64,000 bases of DNA from Rozella allomycis CSF55 (GCA_000442015.1 KE561047.1:79341-143340); one strand, 5' to 3'; positions 46,910 to 61,485 are shown, counted from the stretch's first letter. Notes: generated by a model not told the origin, from the letters alone. Numbers and translations are program-made.

Positions 46910-47401
46910 TTATCTTCGAAAATACCCAAAGATTGGTCTGACTGTTGTTATTACTGTGTCGCTGAGTTCTGGACGGCTCGTCCTTGGCAAATCGTACTCT
47001 TGAAATCTTTCGACTGGACATTCCAGAGCGCTTCCGTTGAATATGTACTGATAGCAATATTTCTCCATTGGAATCAAGTCACCTCTGTAAGAAAGACATC
47101 CGACAAGATCATGTCTGATATCTACCCGATGATGACGTCTCTTTTTGTCGCCAAAAATAATGTAAGAATGACATTGTTCTGTGCCCGGAATGGCAGGATA
47201 ACATAAGTATTGTTTCGAGCTATAAAAAGCTGGCTCCAGATTATCGTGAAGGACTGGTAACATGTTAATTCCGCCGCAATATTCTTGCATTTCTTCGTGT
47301 ATCATTGCCAATTGGTCTTTGGTATGCTTGACATGTGCAGTTGGCGTAGCTATAGCTGTTGAAATAATGAAAATTATAGTTGCTGTGAATGTAAATTTCA
47401 T
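46910..47401 (-). CDS. Small secreted six-Cys protein
   Basis: Single exon, 163 residues. Signal peptide about 1-18 (FTATIIFIISTAIATPT), then a mature protein with six Cys (YCGG, YLCYP, EQCH, GCLS, KYCY, LECP), suggesting three disulfides, and a Lys/Arg cluster (DKKRRHHR) that could be processed. No recognised domain. Candid effector-like profile: small, secreted, Cys-rich; function unknown. Confidence 0.7.
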   Translation of the reverse strand: MKFTFTATIIFIISTAIATPTAHVKHTKDQLAMIHEEMQEYCGGINMLPVLHDNLEPAFYSSKQYLCYPAIPGTEQCHSYIIFGDKKRRHHRVDIRHDLVGCLSYRGDLIPMEKYCYQYIFNGSALECPVERFQEYDLPRTSRPELSDTVITTVRPIFGYFRR

Positions 47402-47464
47402 ATTCTTGTAACAAAACTACTCCGTGTTTCAAAGGATTTACCAAATATAGAACCAGGGTGAGTC

Positions 47465-47763
47465 ATGAAACACGATTTGAAATATTGGACAAAAAGATTG
47501 AAGACAATGAAATTTAAGTATGCAAAGAGTAAAGTGTGGACACAAACGCTTGATGATGGCTTTGAAAGCAAAAGATTTAACTGTAAGGAATGCAAATGTA
47601 CAGGTAGTATAACTTTTACGATATAGGCACTCATACATACGATGAAGTTTTAAATATTTATGAAGACTTACCAGATCGCAACCCTGAAATCAAGAGAGAC
47701 TTAGGAAAGGCAGCCTCTTTTATTACTGAACATAGTAGGATACAAAGGAAAAAATCTCTTTAA
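47465..47763 (+). CDS. Small unknown protein with 23-nt intron
   Basis: Two exons joined by a 23-nt GT-AG intron (GTAGTATAAC...TATAG) give 91 residues ending at TAA 47761-47763: MKHDLKYWTKRL, RFNCKECKCTG, then THTYDEVLNIYEDLPDR. CxxCxC in the middle may bind metal. The exon sum divides by three. No family recognised. Confidence 0.45.
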
Positions 47764-47861
47764 TAAAAAGATTTCCCGATTTGGCTATATTTTCACTAGA
47801 TCGAGTCATCAAGGCTAAATTTTCCATTGTTGTTCAGAGATGACCCAAGCCACCTATTAGA

Positions 47862-50214
<2,353 letters not shown>

Positions 50215-50313
50215 TATTATAATCTATTATTTTTAACATGTATTTTAATCAATCTTAAATGATCGTTTTAGGAAATTTCCAATTTAGCCCCTTGTCCAAT
50301 TAGTGTGTGAATT

Positions 50314-51069
50314 ATGACAAGACATTCGGCTAGTAAATTTTCAAATATTTCAATGACAGGTCCAACCACAGAAAATGAACTCGACACCCCAAGAAAAAGA
50401 AAAAGAACTCAAGTTCGTTTCACTTCAAATGAAGACGTCCAACTTTTGAGATACGTTGTTGAATCATTCCCCTACAATGCACCTCACGGATTCAAAATGC
50501 TAGCTTGGAGTGAAATCGCAAACAAATTAAGACAAAATTACGATGTCGACGTTGACGGCAAGCGATGCAAAGAAAGAACAGACCTTTTATACGAACAGTT
50601 TCTCAAAGACGACAAGGAAAATTTACATCGCAAATCCACTGATGAAGACATTTTGGAAAAAGAAAGTCTTTTACAACAACTTAAGCTTATGATGGACGAA
50701 CTCAAAACGGTAAAAAAACGCTCTGGCTACATTCGTAAATCTGAATCAAACTCTGAAATTTCCCATTCAGAAATGACTCAAGAGATAAAAGACGAGAATG
50801 AACAGCTCTCACTTTCTCACAGTATGGAACACGAAGTATCAGATTCTCTCACTTTCTGCGCTTATGAAAAAGACCAGCTAGTGCGAAATAACGCTCTTTA
50901 CCATTATGGGTCAAGACCAGAAGACTTTTTCAACCATGCATTAATCGCGTGGAAACAAGACGAACTAAAGCTTGAAATACAACAAATTGAACAATTACTA
51001 CAAACAAAGAAGCGTCACTTGAATGGCCTTTTACACATGATTTCCAGTTCCACGAAACCCCATCAATAA
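50314..51069 (+). CDS. Trihelix/Myb-SANT-like DNA-binding protein
   Basis: Single exon, 251 residues. RKRKRTQVRFTSNEDVQLLRYV...AWSEIANKLRQNYDVDVDGKRCKERTDLLYEQF is a three-helix Myb/SANT-like fold with its Trp and the KRCKERT recognition segment. A coiled-coil-rich acidic region follows, then a helical C-terminus (YHYGSRPEDFFNHALIAWKQ). Probably a nuclear transcription factor; target unknown. Confidence 0.75.
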   Translation: MTRHSASKFSNISMTGPTTENELDTPRKRKRTQVRFTSNEDVQLLRYVVESFPYNAPHGFKMLAWSEIANKLRQNYDVDVDGKRCKERTDLLYEQFLKDDKENLHRKSTDEDILEKESLLQQLKLMMDELKTVKKRSGYIRKSESNSEISHSEMTQEIKDENEQLSLSHSMEHEVSDSLTFCAYEKDQLVRNNALYHYGSRPEDFFNHALIAWKQDELKLEIQQIEQLLQTKKRHLNGLLHMISSSTKPHQ

Positions 51070-51168
51070 ACCAGAGCCTTTTTGATGTTTTATTATTAAT
51101 TTCTTTATTATTTAAAGTTATTATCGGTGAATATCAATGAAATTTACTAATTGTTTATTGTTTACGTC

Positions 51169-51411
51169 ATGTCAGGTGAGAATAGACGAAGGTCTTCAAA
51201 AAAATTACCTGATCCCCCAATTGTAAACGAAGAACCATTAAATGATGTCGGTACGCCAAGCAAAAATAGAAGAAATGTTCCTACAGTATTCATGATGAAT
51301 CCGGACCTTCCTGCACCAATTGAAACAAATATACCTACAAGTTCGTTGGACAGTCCTTCTCACACTACTTTGAAGGCACTGAAAGCTAAATCACCCTCGG
51401 TAACAAATTAA
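51169..51411 (+). other. 81-codon frame directly before the chitin synthase
   Basis: ATG 51169 (MSGENRRRSSKKLPDPP) to TAA 51409-51411, immediately followed by the ATG of the chitin synthase in the same frame. The Ser/Pro/Lys composition matches the disordered N-terminus of the synthase. Either an upstream ORF that abuts the main start, or part of the same protein separated by one stop (error, readthrough or recent mutation). Confidence 0.45.
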
Positions 51412-54313
51412 ATGAATGAAACAAAGGTCGCGAAACACAGCCATATGACAACTTCGCAATCAACCGAGACTCTCGAGAGTAATATATACAACAAATTATT
51501 AGTAGTGAAGGAGTTAACAACATCAAATGATAAGTTAATTGACGGTACAAAGGATCATCTTTCAAACGTCCGGCAAATGCACTTACAACCAATCACAAGA
51601 CAAAGGTCGTTAGTACGGCCAGAAAGATCTCGTTCAAGGATACGAACTAAGAGCGTCGCTCCACCAACATTTTCATCACATCCTGACGATGAACTCAAAC
51701 CAGATCAAGCCAAACCTGCAGGAGATTGGTGGAAGGGTGTTACTTCATTTTTTACATGGTGGATACCTACATTTTGCCTTTCCAAATGTGGCGGGATGCG
51801 TGATTCTCTTGTTCAACAGGCATGGAGAGAGAAATTTACACTTTGTTCCATAATTTTTCTATTGTGTGTCATGTTGGGATATATTACCTTTGGATTACAG
51901 ATGACCATTTGCCCTGAGCCAAAGAATCCGGTTACTCTTTTTAAAAATGTACCTCAGATGTTCTCAGAAAAGCCTTGGGTTGCGGCAAAGGGGAAAATTT
52001 TGAATGCACAAGGATTTGGAGAGCTTAAAGGTGTTTCTTCCAAAGATGTCTCTGCATTATTTCAAGCATCGTCATTTTGTCAAACAGCAGGGTTCGGAAC
52101 CACCCCGGTGGCTTGTCAGATTAGTGGATTAACATTGGCAAAATGCCTTGATCCTTCTTCAATTGGAGCTAATTCTATAGGCGATGTCGCATACGAATGG
52201 GCTGATGTCAAATCGTCATCAACGAGAATAGTTGTGAATGGAAGGGTCTGGGATTTTCAAGCCATAGCCGCTGGAGCAAAGAATCCGTTTGGAGATACTG
52301 TGGACCAATTAATGAAAAAGCACGCAGGGCAAGATGCGACAAGGGCAGTTCTTCTTTTGACGAAAAATGATAACAATATTTATCAGTGTTTAAAAGATGT
52401 GTTTGACATTGGACCTCTGAATGGATTGACCTTTGGATGTCTGGCCTCTGAAACTTTTCTATATCTTTCTTTAATAGTTATATTGGGTGTAGTTTTTATT
52501 AAATTTTTCCTGGCGATATATTTTGCATGGTTCATGAAAAGAAAACTGGGTAAATATGACCAAAAGGCTCCAACAACTGAGTCAGTAAATCAATATTTAG
52601 AGCAAGTCAGTCGTCCTTCAAAATCTCAAAGAGCCTCTAGATTTTCATCTTCCTACCATCGCCAGTCAATGATGCGTACAAAATCCAATTCATCGTTGAG
52701 GTCTATGATGTCCGGCGCGCCAAAACTAGATAGCACAAACTCAGATAGAATGTATACAATTCTTTTGGTGACTTGTTATTCTGAAGGTGAAGAAGGAATT
52801 AGAGACACAATACAATCACTAACGGAGACTTCATATGATGATGATCAGAAACTAATTTTTGTTGTAGCTGACGGTTTAATTAAAGGTTCAGGAAACGACA
52901 AGTCAACTCCGGATATTATACTTGGAATAATCGATTTGGATCCCAGATTTGATGAACCTGAGGCGAAAAGTTATGTTGCTATAGCTGATGGATCAAAGAG
53001 ACATAACATGGCGAAAGTATATTGCGGTCATTACACATCTAACGGACATAGAGCTCCTGTCATAGTAGTGGTGAAATGTGGAACCCCGGCGGAAGCAAAA
53101 ACAGCCAAACCAGGAAATAGAGGAAAGAGAGATTCTCAAATTATCCTAATGTCGTTTTTCTCAAAAGTTTTATTTGATGATAGAATGTCTCCGTTAGAGT
53201 ACGATTTATTTGAAAAGATGATTCTTTTGACGGGAGTTTTCCCCGATCAATTCGAGCTTATTTTAATGGTTGATGCAGATACTAAAGTGAAGACAACATC
53301 ATTAAATAAAATGGTTAATGCAATGCGAGATGATAAGTTAATCATGGGTCTTTGTGGGGAGACAAAGTAAGTGGAATAATTGTTCTTAAAATTAGAATTG
53401 AAAATAAGGCAGAATCTTGGGTAACAGCAATTCAAGTTTTCGAGTAACCATAATTATATATTTTAAAAAGATATTACATTTCACATCATTTGGCCAAGGC
53501 TTTTGAATCAATCTTTGGTGGTGTTACTTGTTTGCCAGGTAATATTCCGTCATAGAGTTTAAAGGTTGCTTTTGCATGTACAGAATAAAGGCGCCAAAAG
53601 GTGACAGTGGCTATTGGGTTCCTATACTTGCTAACCCCGACATCATTAATCAATATTCAGAGAACATTACAGACACTTTACATAAGAAAAACTTACTGTT
53701 GCTTGGGGAAGATAGATTTCTTACAACGTTAATGCTTAGAATATTCCCAACAAGAAAGATGATGTTTGTTCCGCGTGCAACTTGCAAAACAACAGTGCCT
53801 GCTCAATTTAGAGTTTTATTGTCTCAAAGACGCAGATGGATTAATTCAACTATTCATAATCTATTAGAACTCATTTTGGTACGAGATTTGTGCGGGACAT
53901 TTTGCTGCTCAATGCAGTTTGTCATCTTTATGGAGCTTTTTGGATCAGTTGTGCTCCCTGCGGCTATTTCCTTTACTATTGTTTTAATTGTCATGTCATT
54001 AATATCGACACCTCAAATAATTCCTCTGATTTTGCTAGCCGCGATTCTCGGTCTTCCCGCTGTTTTGATTTTGATGACTACAAATAAGATACAATTTGTG
54101 TTTTGGATGATTGTCTATTTATTATCTCTACCAATATGGAATTTTGTCTTGCCTGCATATGCATTTTGGCATTTTGATGACTTTAGCTGGGGTCAAACAA
54201 GAAAAGTTGAAGGTGAATCTGCCAAGGATGGGCATGGCCAGAAAGATGGTGAATTTGACGCAAGTGGAATTATAATGAGACGCTGGAAAGAGTGGCAAGA
54301 TGCCGATGAATAA
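51412..54313 (+). CDS. Chitin synthase, division 2 (class IV-like)
   Basis: Predicted 939 residues; introns of 29, 27 and 26 nt. Disordered N-terminus, two transmembrane segments (about 140-165 and 330-360) around an extracellular cytochrome b5-like region ([15 protein letters not shown]), then the GT2 catalytic domain: [31 protein letters not shown] and the product-binding [13 protein letters not shown], followed by several C-terminal membrane spans and [13 protein letters not shown]. Polymerises UDP-GlcNAc into chitin at the plasma membrane. No myosin motor is present. Class IV/CHS3 type. Confidence 0.95.
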
Positions 54314-54334
54314 ATATAGACAAAGTCAAAATAT

Positions 54335-55237
54335 TTATATAGTCAAATCAATCACTTCTTCTTTGTCTTCATCATTCGTCAAATCGGTACACTCTGCTAG
54401 GTTGATTACTTCAGTATCTTTCTTAATTTTCTTTGAACTATCATCTTTTCTTTCTTTGGCTTTTCTTTTGAAAAAATCACTAGGAATTTTTTCCTTCACT
54501 TCCTGAATTAGCTCTGGACCATCAGTCCCCACTTTATTTACCAATGGCGCGACTTTATGATATTGAAGGTCAATTCGGCTTCTGTCTTCAATTATATTCT
54601 CTATTTCAGAATTCCACCCTTTTCCTAGCCAAACATCAATTTCATCCTGTTGTAATATAACGGGAATTCTGTCGTGAAGTTTCTCCATTTGCGAACCCTT
54701 GGATGATGTAGTAACAATTGTATAACTATCAACGCCTAAATTCTTATTCGAATCGTAAATAGCAGCAAAAAAGAATACTGGATCACTTTTTGGAGTAATG
54801 TAATAGGGTATTTTCTTGCCATTATGCTCACGCCATTCAAAAAATCTATCACGTTAAATGATGAAATTTACCCTTGTGCTATAGCAATTCCCCTATTGGT
54901 ATATTTAATATTCTTGTACATGGTCTTTGCATATGGTCCAATCAATGAATCACTCCGAACGTTTATCATTGTAGATTTGATCTCTTTAGCCCAGGAAGGA
55001 ACTATTCCCCAATTCGAGTAAAAGATTCAAATAAACATTACTAGTGATTTTATGACTCTTTCATTATTAGATATTTTTAAGACTGGCTGATTTGTCCGAG
55101 GAGCAACATTGTATGATGGCTTGTACTTGTTTTCGTCATCCCAGAGACTTGTCTTTAAGATTTCTTTTATTTTTTCCGGGCTCTAGTTATATCGGCACAG
55201 TAGAAGGTACCATAGTGAGAGCAGTCCTTCCACACAT
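54335..55237 (-). CDS. HMCES: HMCES/SRAP abasic-site crosslinking protein
   Basis: Four exons, 273 residues. MCGRTALTM (after Met removal, Cys2 forms the covalent thiazolidine with abasic sites), KYKPSYNVAPRT, NWGIVPSWAKE, RFFEWREH, TSSKGSQMEKLHDRIPVIL with the conserved His-Asp-Arg, and a C-terminal Glu/Lys tail with LTNDEDKEEVIDLT, resembling PIP/SUMO-interaction-like ends. Introns 28, 27 and 26 nt. The middle one (55015-55041) ends CG instead of AG if the reading is right. Confidence 0.9.
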
Positions 55238-55276
55238 TCTCTAGGTACGAAATATTCCGGTTTTCCCAGCCACCAA

Positions 55277-55323
55277 GCCCGGCTAGCTCAATCGGCAGAG
55301 CGTGAGACTCTTAATCTCAAGGT
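55277..55323 (+). tRNA. Truncated tRNA-Lys (CTT), copy 2
   Basis: Same 5' 47 bases as the copy at 42422, cut at the N at 55324. The next base starts a new contig inside a different gene. Confidence 0.8.
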
Positions 55324-55324
55324 N

Positions 55325-58300
55325 CTGGCCTAAAAGATATTGAATTTCCAATTTGTAAAAACATAAAAATATACGAAGAATGGATTTGCCTTTTCACTTT
55401 TAAATTAATTAATTTATTTCCTCCGTCTTATCCATTTTCTACTTTGATAAATTTGTTTTCTGGTTTGATCTATTCTGATGCGAATATTTCTTCTTATTTA
55501 TTTCCTTGGATTTGTTTGAATCTTATTATAATTGGAAAGTACCAAGAAATTTTGAATGAAGTTGTTTGTGTACTAGAGAACTATGATTACCCAATTGTGT
55601 TTACTTTGATTGAGAGTTTAAATGGAGTATTTGTTAGATGTAAAAAAGAGAAGCGAAAAGATGCGGTTGCGACACGATTGTCAAGATTTTTAGAGAAAAT
55701 TGATCCGCTATTAGTAGCGAAAGCAAGTAAAAGGTGCAAAGCTTACACTAGAGCTATAATGTATGGAGAAACAGCGTTAAGATTGATGGATAGCATTGAT
55801 AAAAAGGATATAGAAGAATATGCTCAAATATACTCTATGATTGATGAGCCAGATGGATTACAGGGAATTGTTTCAAAATTCAAGTTGAGATCAAATAATT
55901 CACTTTCATTGTTGTATGAATTGAATGGTAAATGGTCAATGGCTGCTAGTTGCTATGAATCCTTATTAACAGAGAATCAAGACGACAAGGATTTGAATAT
56001 TAAACTAGTTAAATGCTATAACAATATGAATAGCTATGACAATTTGATTTTGAAAATTGAAAAGTTGAATGAAACACATCCAGAATGGCAAGATGAATTT
56101 TATAGTTACCATTTAGAAGGATTGTTTAAATTGGGCAAATGGAATGAACTTGAAAATTCACTAAAAGAGAATAATGAAATTTCACAAATTGCAGACAATA
56201 ATTCACTTGTTGTGGATAACTCTAAATTTACAATAAATTTGATTAAAAATATTGTAAATAATGATTCAAATAGTCATAAATCAGCTGCGGATAATATATT
56301 TTCAATGATAGTTGCAAGTGAGTCGTATGAGAGGGCGTATGAGTATATCTTGTCATGCCATATGTTGGGAGATGCAGAGTTGGNTGGGTGATGCAGAGTT
56401 GGGCAAGAAAGGGATGATTCAATTGTGGAAGAATAGAAATAAACTGATTAGAAACAATTATCTAAATTCTGAAAAATTATTGTCACTTCAAAGGGCAATG
56501 ATCAATCAAATGAAAGATGTGAATAATAATTTGTTAAATGGTGAATTTTGGTTGAAGAGCGCCAAGAATGCAAGAAAGGATGGACTTTTGGAAATTTCAC
56601 ATTCAGCTTTATTAAAGTTTAGATGTTTTGATGATATTAAATTGATGGGAGAATATGAATTGGAAAGGGCTAAATGGCTTTGGAGTTGTAATCAAACGTT
56701 GCAAGCAAGAGTAACTCTTGAATCGTTTATGGAAGAAGAAAATTATTCTTCATCGAAAACAATCTCCTGTTCTAAAATTGCATTGAAAATTTCTAGATGG
56801 ATGGAAGAAGCGAGCATGGCAAATTCAAATGATATAATTCAATCTTATCAAAGTGCTGTTAAACAAGGTAAATTAAACAAAGAAACCATTAATAGCGAAT
56901 GTGTCAGAAAAGTCTCATTATTTCTTTGGAAGATACATTAGTAGTGTTTATGACCATGAAAGAATAAACAGATCCAGCTCATCAGCCAAAGCGTAACATT
57001 AAATATTGTCAATTAATAAAAGGTTCCAACAAACGCATAATTTATTAATATCTAGTATTAAACATTTAGCTAGATCAATGATTAAAGGATCAAATTACAT
57101 TTTTGAAGCATTGCCCAGGTTTTTAACTTTGTGGCTTGATTTCGCAGCTGAAGCTAATCAAGTAATTTCCAAAGGAACTGAATCAAATGCTATTAAAAGA
57201 CAATATGATGAATCATTGTCTCTTTTGACTCAAAACATTTCATCACTTTCAAATAAAATTCCGCCATATGTATTTTTGATTGGAATGTCACAATTGGTGT
57301 CTAGAATTTGTCATAAACATCCAGAAACGTATTCTTTAATAAAAAAGATTATTGTTGTTGTTTTAAAGAATTTCACTCAGCATGCATTGTGGCATATCGT
57401 GTCTGTGTGTAAATCCAAAGTGTCTGTGCGTGCAAAGCGATGTGAACAAGTTATTCATTCTGTTAATGATCCACAAATTGAAAGGATTGTTTCAAATTCA
57501 CTATTATTAACAAATGAATTATTGATTGTTTGTAATTGTCCAGTTGGACAAGAAAGAACAATTTTGTTAAAAACAATTAATGGCGGAAGGCTTAAAAGGT
57601 TGTGCCCATTAGATATTATGATTCCACTTCAATCAACGCTAACAATCAAACCTCCAACTTTTCATGAAAATGGGAATCCAGTCTCTGCTGATTTTCCAAC
57701 AATAAAAGATTTCAAAGATCAAATTCAAATCATGCCATCATTGCAGAAACCAAGAAAAATAACAATTGTTGGATCTGATGGTCTTTCTTATATTTTTCTA
57801 TGCAAACCCAAAGATGATTTAAGAAAAGATAATAGATTAATGGAATTCAATTCAATGATAAACAGATTACTTAAAAAGAATGCTCAGACTAGAAGAAGAC
57901 AGTTGAAAATAAGAACTTATTCTGTCACTCCATTAAATGAAGAATGTGGATTAATTGAATGGGTGAATAACACTATTTGTTACAGAGAAATCTTGATTGA
58001 TTATTACAAAGAAATTAACGTTGACATGTCCCACAAGGCTTTAAAAGAATTAATGCAAATTAAACTACCAGCTGCTGAGAAATTCAAAAATCACATTCTT
58101 CCAAAGTAAATAACATTTAAAATAATGTTTAGATATCCACCAGTATTTTATAAATGGTTTCTAGATTCATTCCAAGATCCTTCAAACTGGTTCAATTGCA
58201 GATTGAATTACATTAGAACCGCGTCTGTCATTTCTATAGTTGGATTCATTTTAGGGTAAGCAGTTTAAATTATTATTATTAAAAGGCTTGGTGATAGACA

Positions 58301-58829
58301 CAGTGAGAATATTTTATACGATCAAGTCACTGGCGATTCTGTCCATGTTGATTTCAACTGTCTATTTGAAAAAGGGTTGAAATTTGAAATACCTGAAAGA
58401 GTTCCTTTTAGATTAACTCAGAATATGGTAAATGCTTTTGGAGTTACTGGCTACGATGGTATTCTATCATTCCTTCAATTGACGTAGGTGTTTTTAGATC
58501 TTGCGCTGAACACACATTGAAATTATTAAGAGAAAATAAAAATGGTTTAATGAATGTTCTAGAAACATTTTTACATGATCCTCTTGTTGAATGGAGCTCC
58601 AAAAAGGTAATCATTATTTTAGTACTTTCACTAGGATCCTGTGGAGGGTGAAGTAGTGAATAAAGAAGCTATCAAATCTATAAAGACAATAGAAGCGAAA
58701 TTGTCGGGTAAAATGAATCAAAACGCCATGCTAATGTCTGTGGAAGGTCAAGTGGACACTCTCATTGTACAAGCTACTGATCCTAATAATCTCGGTGAAA
58801 TGTATATTGGCTGGGCGCCACATTTGTAA
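55325..58829 (+). CDS. ATR: ATR/Mec1-type PI3-kinase-like kinase, 3' part
   Basis: Begins in an open frame after the N at 55324, so the N-terminal HEAT region is missing. FAT domain ([32 protein letters not shown]), kinase domain with [31 protein letters not shown] (P-loop and Lys), [13 protein letters not shown] and [11 protein letters not shown] (catalytic loop, DFD-type), [16 protein letters not shown], and FATC end [28 protein letters not shown] and [17 protein letters not shown] identify ATR rather than TOR or ATM. Introns 27-30 nt. An N at 56383 with a 17-bp repeated flank, and a one-base frame change near 56910, look like assembly faults. DNA-damage checkpoint, nuclear. Confidence 0.93.
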
Positions 58830-58880
58830 ATAAATCCTCTTTATTTAAACTTTGGTAAGAAGAAAAGTAATTTAATCATA

Positions 58881-60654
58881 TTATTGTTGTTTTAAATCAT
58901 TTTTCCAATATGAATACAATGCTTGTGCTGTGCATATAACTTCTTCAACATTCATATGCCCAGCTAAATCATTTATATACTAAATCATAATACGCATTCT
59001 AATTTACTCTTAAACATTCATCAAATCCCGGTTTTAATAAAAGGGCTAGTCTATTGTTAACTAGTATAGCGCTGGCAATGAAATACACAAAATCATGTGA
59101 ATGATGTGACCATATAATCTCCCACAAATACAAAACATCATGAAAGTCAAATTCACGTTTAAACCATACTAGGAGCCATCGGAAACAGAAAAAGTAGTGA
59201 CTTGCACCTATTCGTTCAAAATGATTATGCAATTGTGGATCAACAAGAGAAACAATATGTGTTACTTTGTCAAGATGATGCTGCATTGTCTCTTGATCCC
59301 TTGAAAAATTGTTTTGCTATCATACAAACTAAAATAGTTTACCATCACATTCATCCATGAACAAAAACACCAAAAAATCTCGACTTCAGATTGAACTGCA
59401 TACACGATGGGCGATAGCAGATCTGACATGCCTTGGACATAGCCATGATGTGGATTGTAAGTAACAAAGGTCATCAAGACATCCCGCAGACAAATAGAGT
59501 AATCATCATCAGTCATGCCCACTACATCAGAGGGGATATTTGTTTTATTATACAAAGCCAAATCTTTGAATTCAATGTGTCTATCTGTCCTAATCACGTC
59601 CTTTTCAATTCTATGCTTGGTATCTTTATAGAAATTGTCTGGAACTTCTTTCTGGATTTCTTCAATCCATTTATTCTTCATTGTTTCGTACACAAGTCTA
59701 TTGACTTTAACAGTTTCTTTTACTTGGCGCTTTCTAATCTCTCTTGTATTAAAATGAAAGTATCACTCCATTCATAGAATCCTGTTAAGTACTTCCAAAC
59801 AATTAGCTTGGCTTCTTTGTCAATACCCTACTAATCAATAAATTAAATTTGTACATTAAAAAATATCTTGTGAAGTATCTGAAGTCTTTGGTTATCATTA
59901 ATTGAACCGTCTTTTCCTTTGTACTCTAGAAATTCGGCAACTGTTAACGGTGACTTTTCTGATGGTCGTGACATTGACTCTTTCAAAGTCATGCAGCAAC
60001 ATTCAAATTACCTTAAGAAGATGTGAAAGTCCAATTGGCGATGAATTATTTAAAGTTATATGAGAATATCCTTCTGGCACTTCGTTTACTGTAAATTGTG
60101 TTCGATGTTCCCTATTTAATAAGCGTATAAAAATTACATGAATGGATCTTGACCGCCCAAGGATGCTATACTCTAATATATCAATTCTAATTACTAGCCA
60201 CGTCTCCAACAAACTTTGTAACTTTGGAAAAGCCCTCAAATATATTCCAACGCGCTTCGTCCATAAACTATAAAATTTTCAAACTATTTCATACTTCTTG
60301 TACAAATGGATCCACATTCTCCCACAAATTTTTCGGTTTCGGGTCTACATATTCCCCAATTACAGTCTTAGCCAACCATTCCTGTGGCAATGACCCTGAC
60401 CAAGATCTTATACTATCTTCGTCTGAATAGAACATTAATTTATGTTTCTTGTTATCTTTAAACAAAATTTCAACATTTCCATCCGTTATCATACAGTACA
60501 TTGTCCAAATCTGGTCTAATGGAATTATAATGGGATCGGCATTTTCTTTTGTTTCCTTCCAATACAGCTCTTTCAAGTCAGGCTACAAAACCAATAGAAA
60601 ATCTTTACGCTCAATGTGAATGAACCGTCTTTGCCGTTGTATTTGAAATTCATG
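58881..60654 (-). CDS. GYP7: TBC-domain Rab GAP, GYP7-like
   Basis: Start MNFKYNGKDGSFTLS, 26-nt intron, then PDLKELYWKET...WTMYCMITDG (the N-terminal GYP7 domain). TBC domain: RIEKDVIRTDR with the catalytic Arg finger, RDVLMTFVTYNPHHGYVQGMSDLLSPI with the Gln finger, HYFFCFRWLLVWFKREF, LWEIIWS, and a last exon ending YSYWKNDLKQQ after a 28-nt intron. Accelerates GTP hydrolysis by Ypt7/Rab7-type GTPases on the vacuole. Internal introns around 59280-59300, 59830 and 60000 were placed only approximately. Confidence 0.9.
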
Positions 60655-60903
60655 ATTTATCAAAGCCACAAATACAATCGGTAAGCTTAAAAACTCAATT
60701 TAAAACCATTCTTAAAAAATCACAACTTGACTTTATACAAACTGAAACGTGTAATGGGTGGCTACTAGTACTGGCTGGATATCACATTACTTTGCGCCAA
60801 TAATAACCTTTAACATAAATACTAAAGCTGTCCAAGATTCCAGAAACAGCAAAATACAGATTTAGTTAATTAAGACAAAGTACCGATTATATTATTTATT
60901 TAA
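60655..60903. other. Intergenic, nothing recognised
   Basis: AT-rich spacer between the GYP7 start and tRNA-Lys; no frame or repeat seen. Confidence 0.5.
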
Positions 60904-60976
60904 GAACGGCTAGCTCAATCGGCAGAGCGTGAGACTCTTAATCTCAAGGTTGCGAGTTCGACCCTCGCGTTGGGTG
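60904..60976 (+). tRNA. tRNA-Lys (CTT), full length
   Basis: 73 bases with D-arm, GACTCTTAATC anticodon loop giving CTT, and T-arm GCGAG-TTCGACC-CTCGC. The 5' acceptor bases are GAACGGC where the truncated copies have GCCCGGC; the 3' side GTTGGGT pairs only with the latter. The two mismatches may come from a contig edge, or this copy is defective. Confidence 0.8.
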
Positions 60977-61044
60977 TATTTCTATATTTTTTTGATCGTC
61001 TTATATATATATTTTGAGTACTTTCTAATGTTTACGAAGAGTTT

Positions 61045-61485
61045 ATGGTATTACCCACGGAATTCTATATTTCACACTTGCCTTTTCTGAATTCCGCGAC
61101 GCATCGCATTTTGTCACTGGCATCTGCAATGTTATCANTTTTTTTTCAATGGATACATTTTGCACCGGTATATTTTGATACAATCTTGCACGACGAGTTT
61201 ATGAAACAAATTTCACAAAGGTTTAATTTTTTGAGGTGAGCGGTTAAGATGTCTTAAAATTGATATTCTATATTAACAAACGATTCGTGGGCGACGGATG
61301 GTCTCCAGAGTAATTTGTAATTAACAGCGTGCCGAAAAATTGAGTGAAAATAGTGAAGATATATTTGAAGTCATTACATGTTCTAGAACTGGAGGAAAAT
61401 TACTAATACATGACTGGACACAAATCATACGTCATCCCTGAAATGTGATTGAGTATTCTCTTCCATGGTAACCATCGGAATGTAA
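61045..61485 (+). other. Possible small gene broken by an N
   Basis: A 64-codon frame from ATG 61045 (FYISHLPFLNSATH...) crosses the N at 61138 to FAPVYFDTIL and QRFNFL, and a later stretch (about 61330-61442: AEKLSENSEDIFEVI, GGKLLIHDW) looks coding. They may be exons of one gene joined by a longer intron. No family recognised. Confidence 0.3.

Noticed and set aside
60904-60976. Three functional tRNA-Lys genes
   Set aside because: Two copies end at an N without a T-arm; they cannot be called complete from this sequence.
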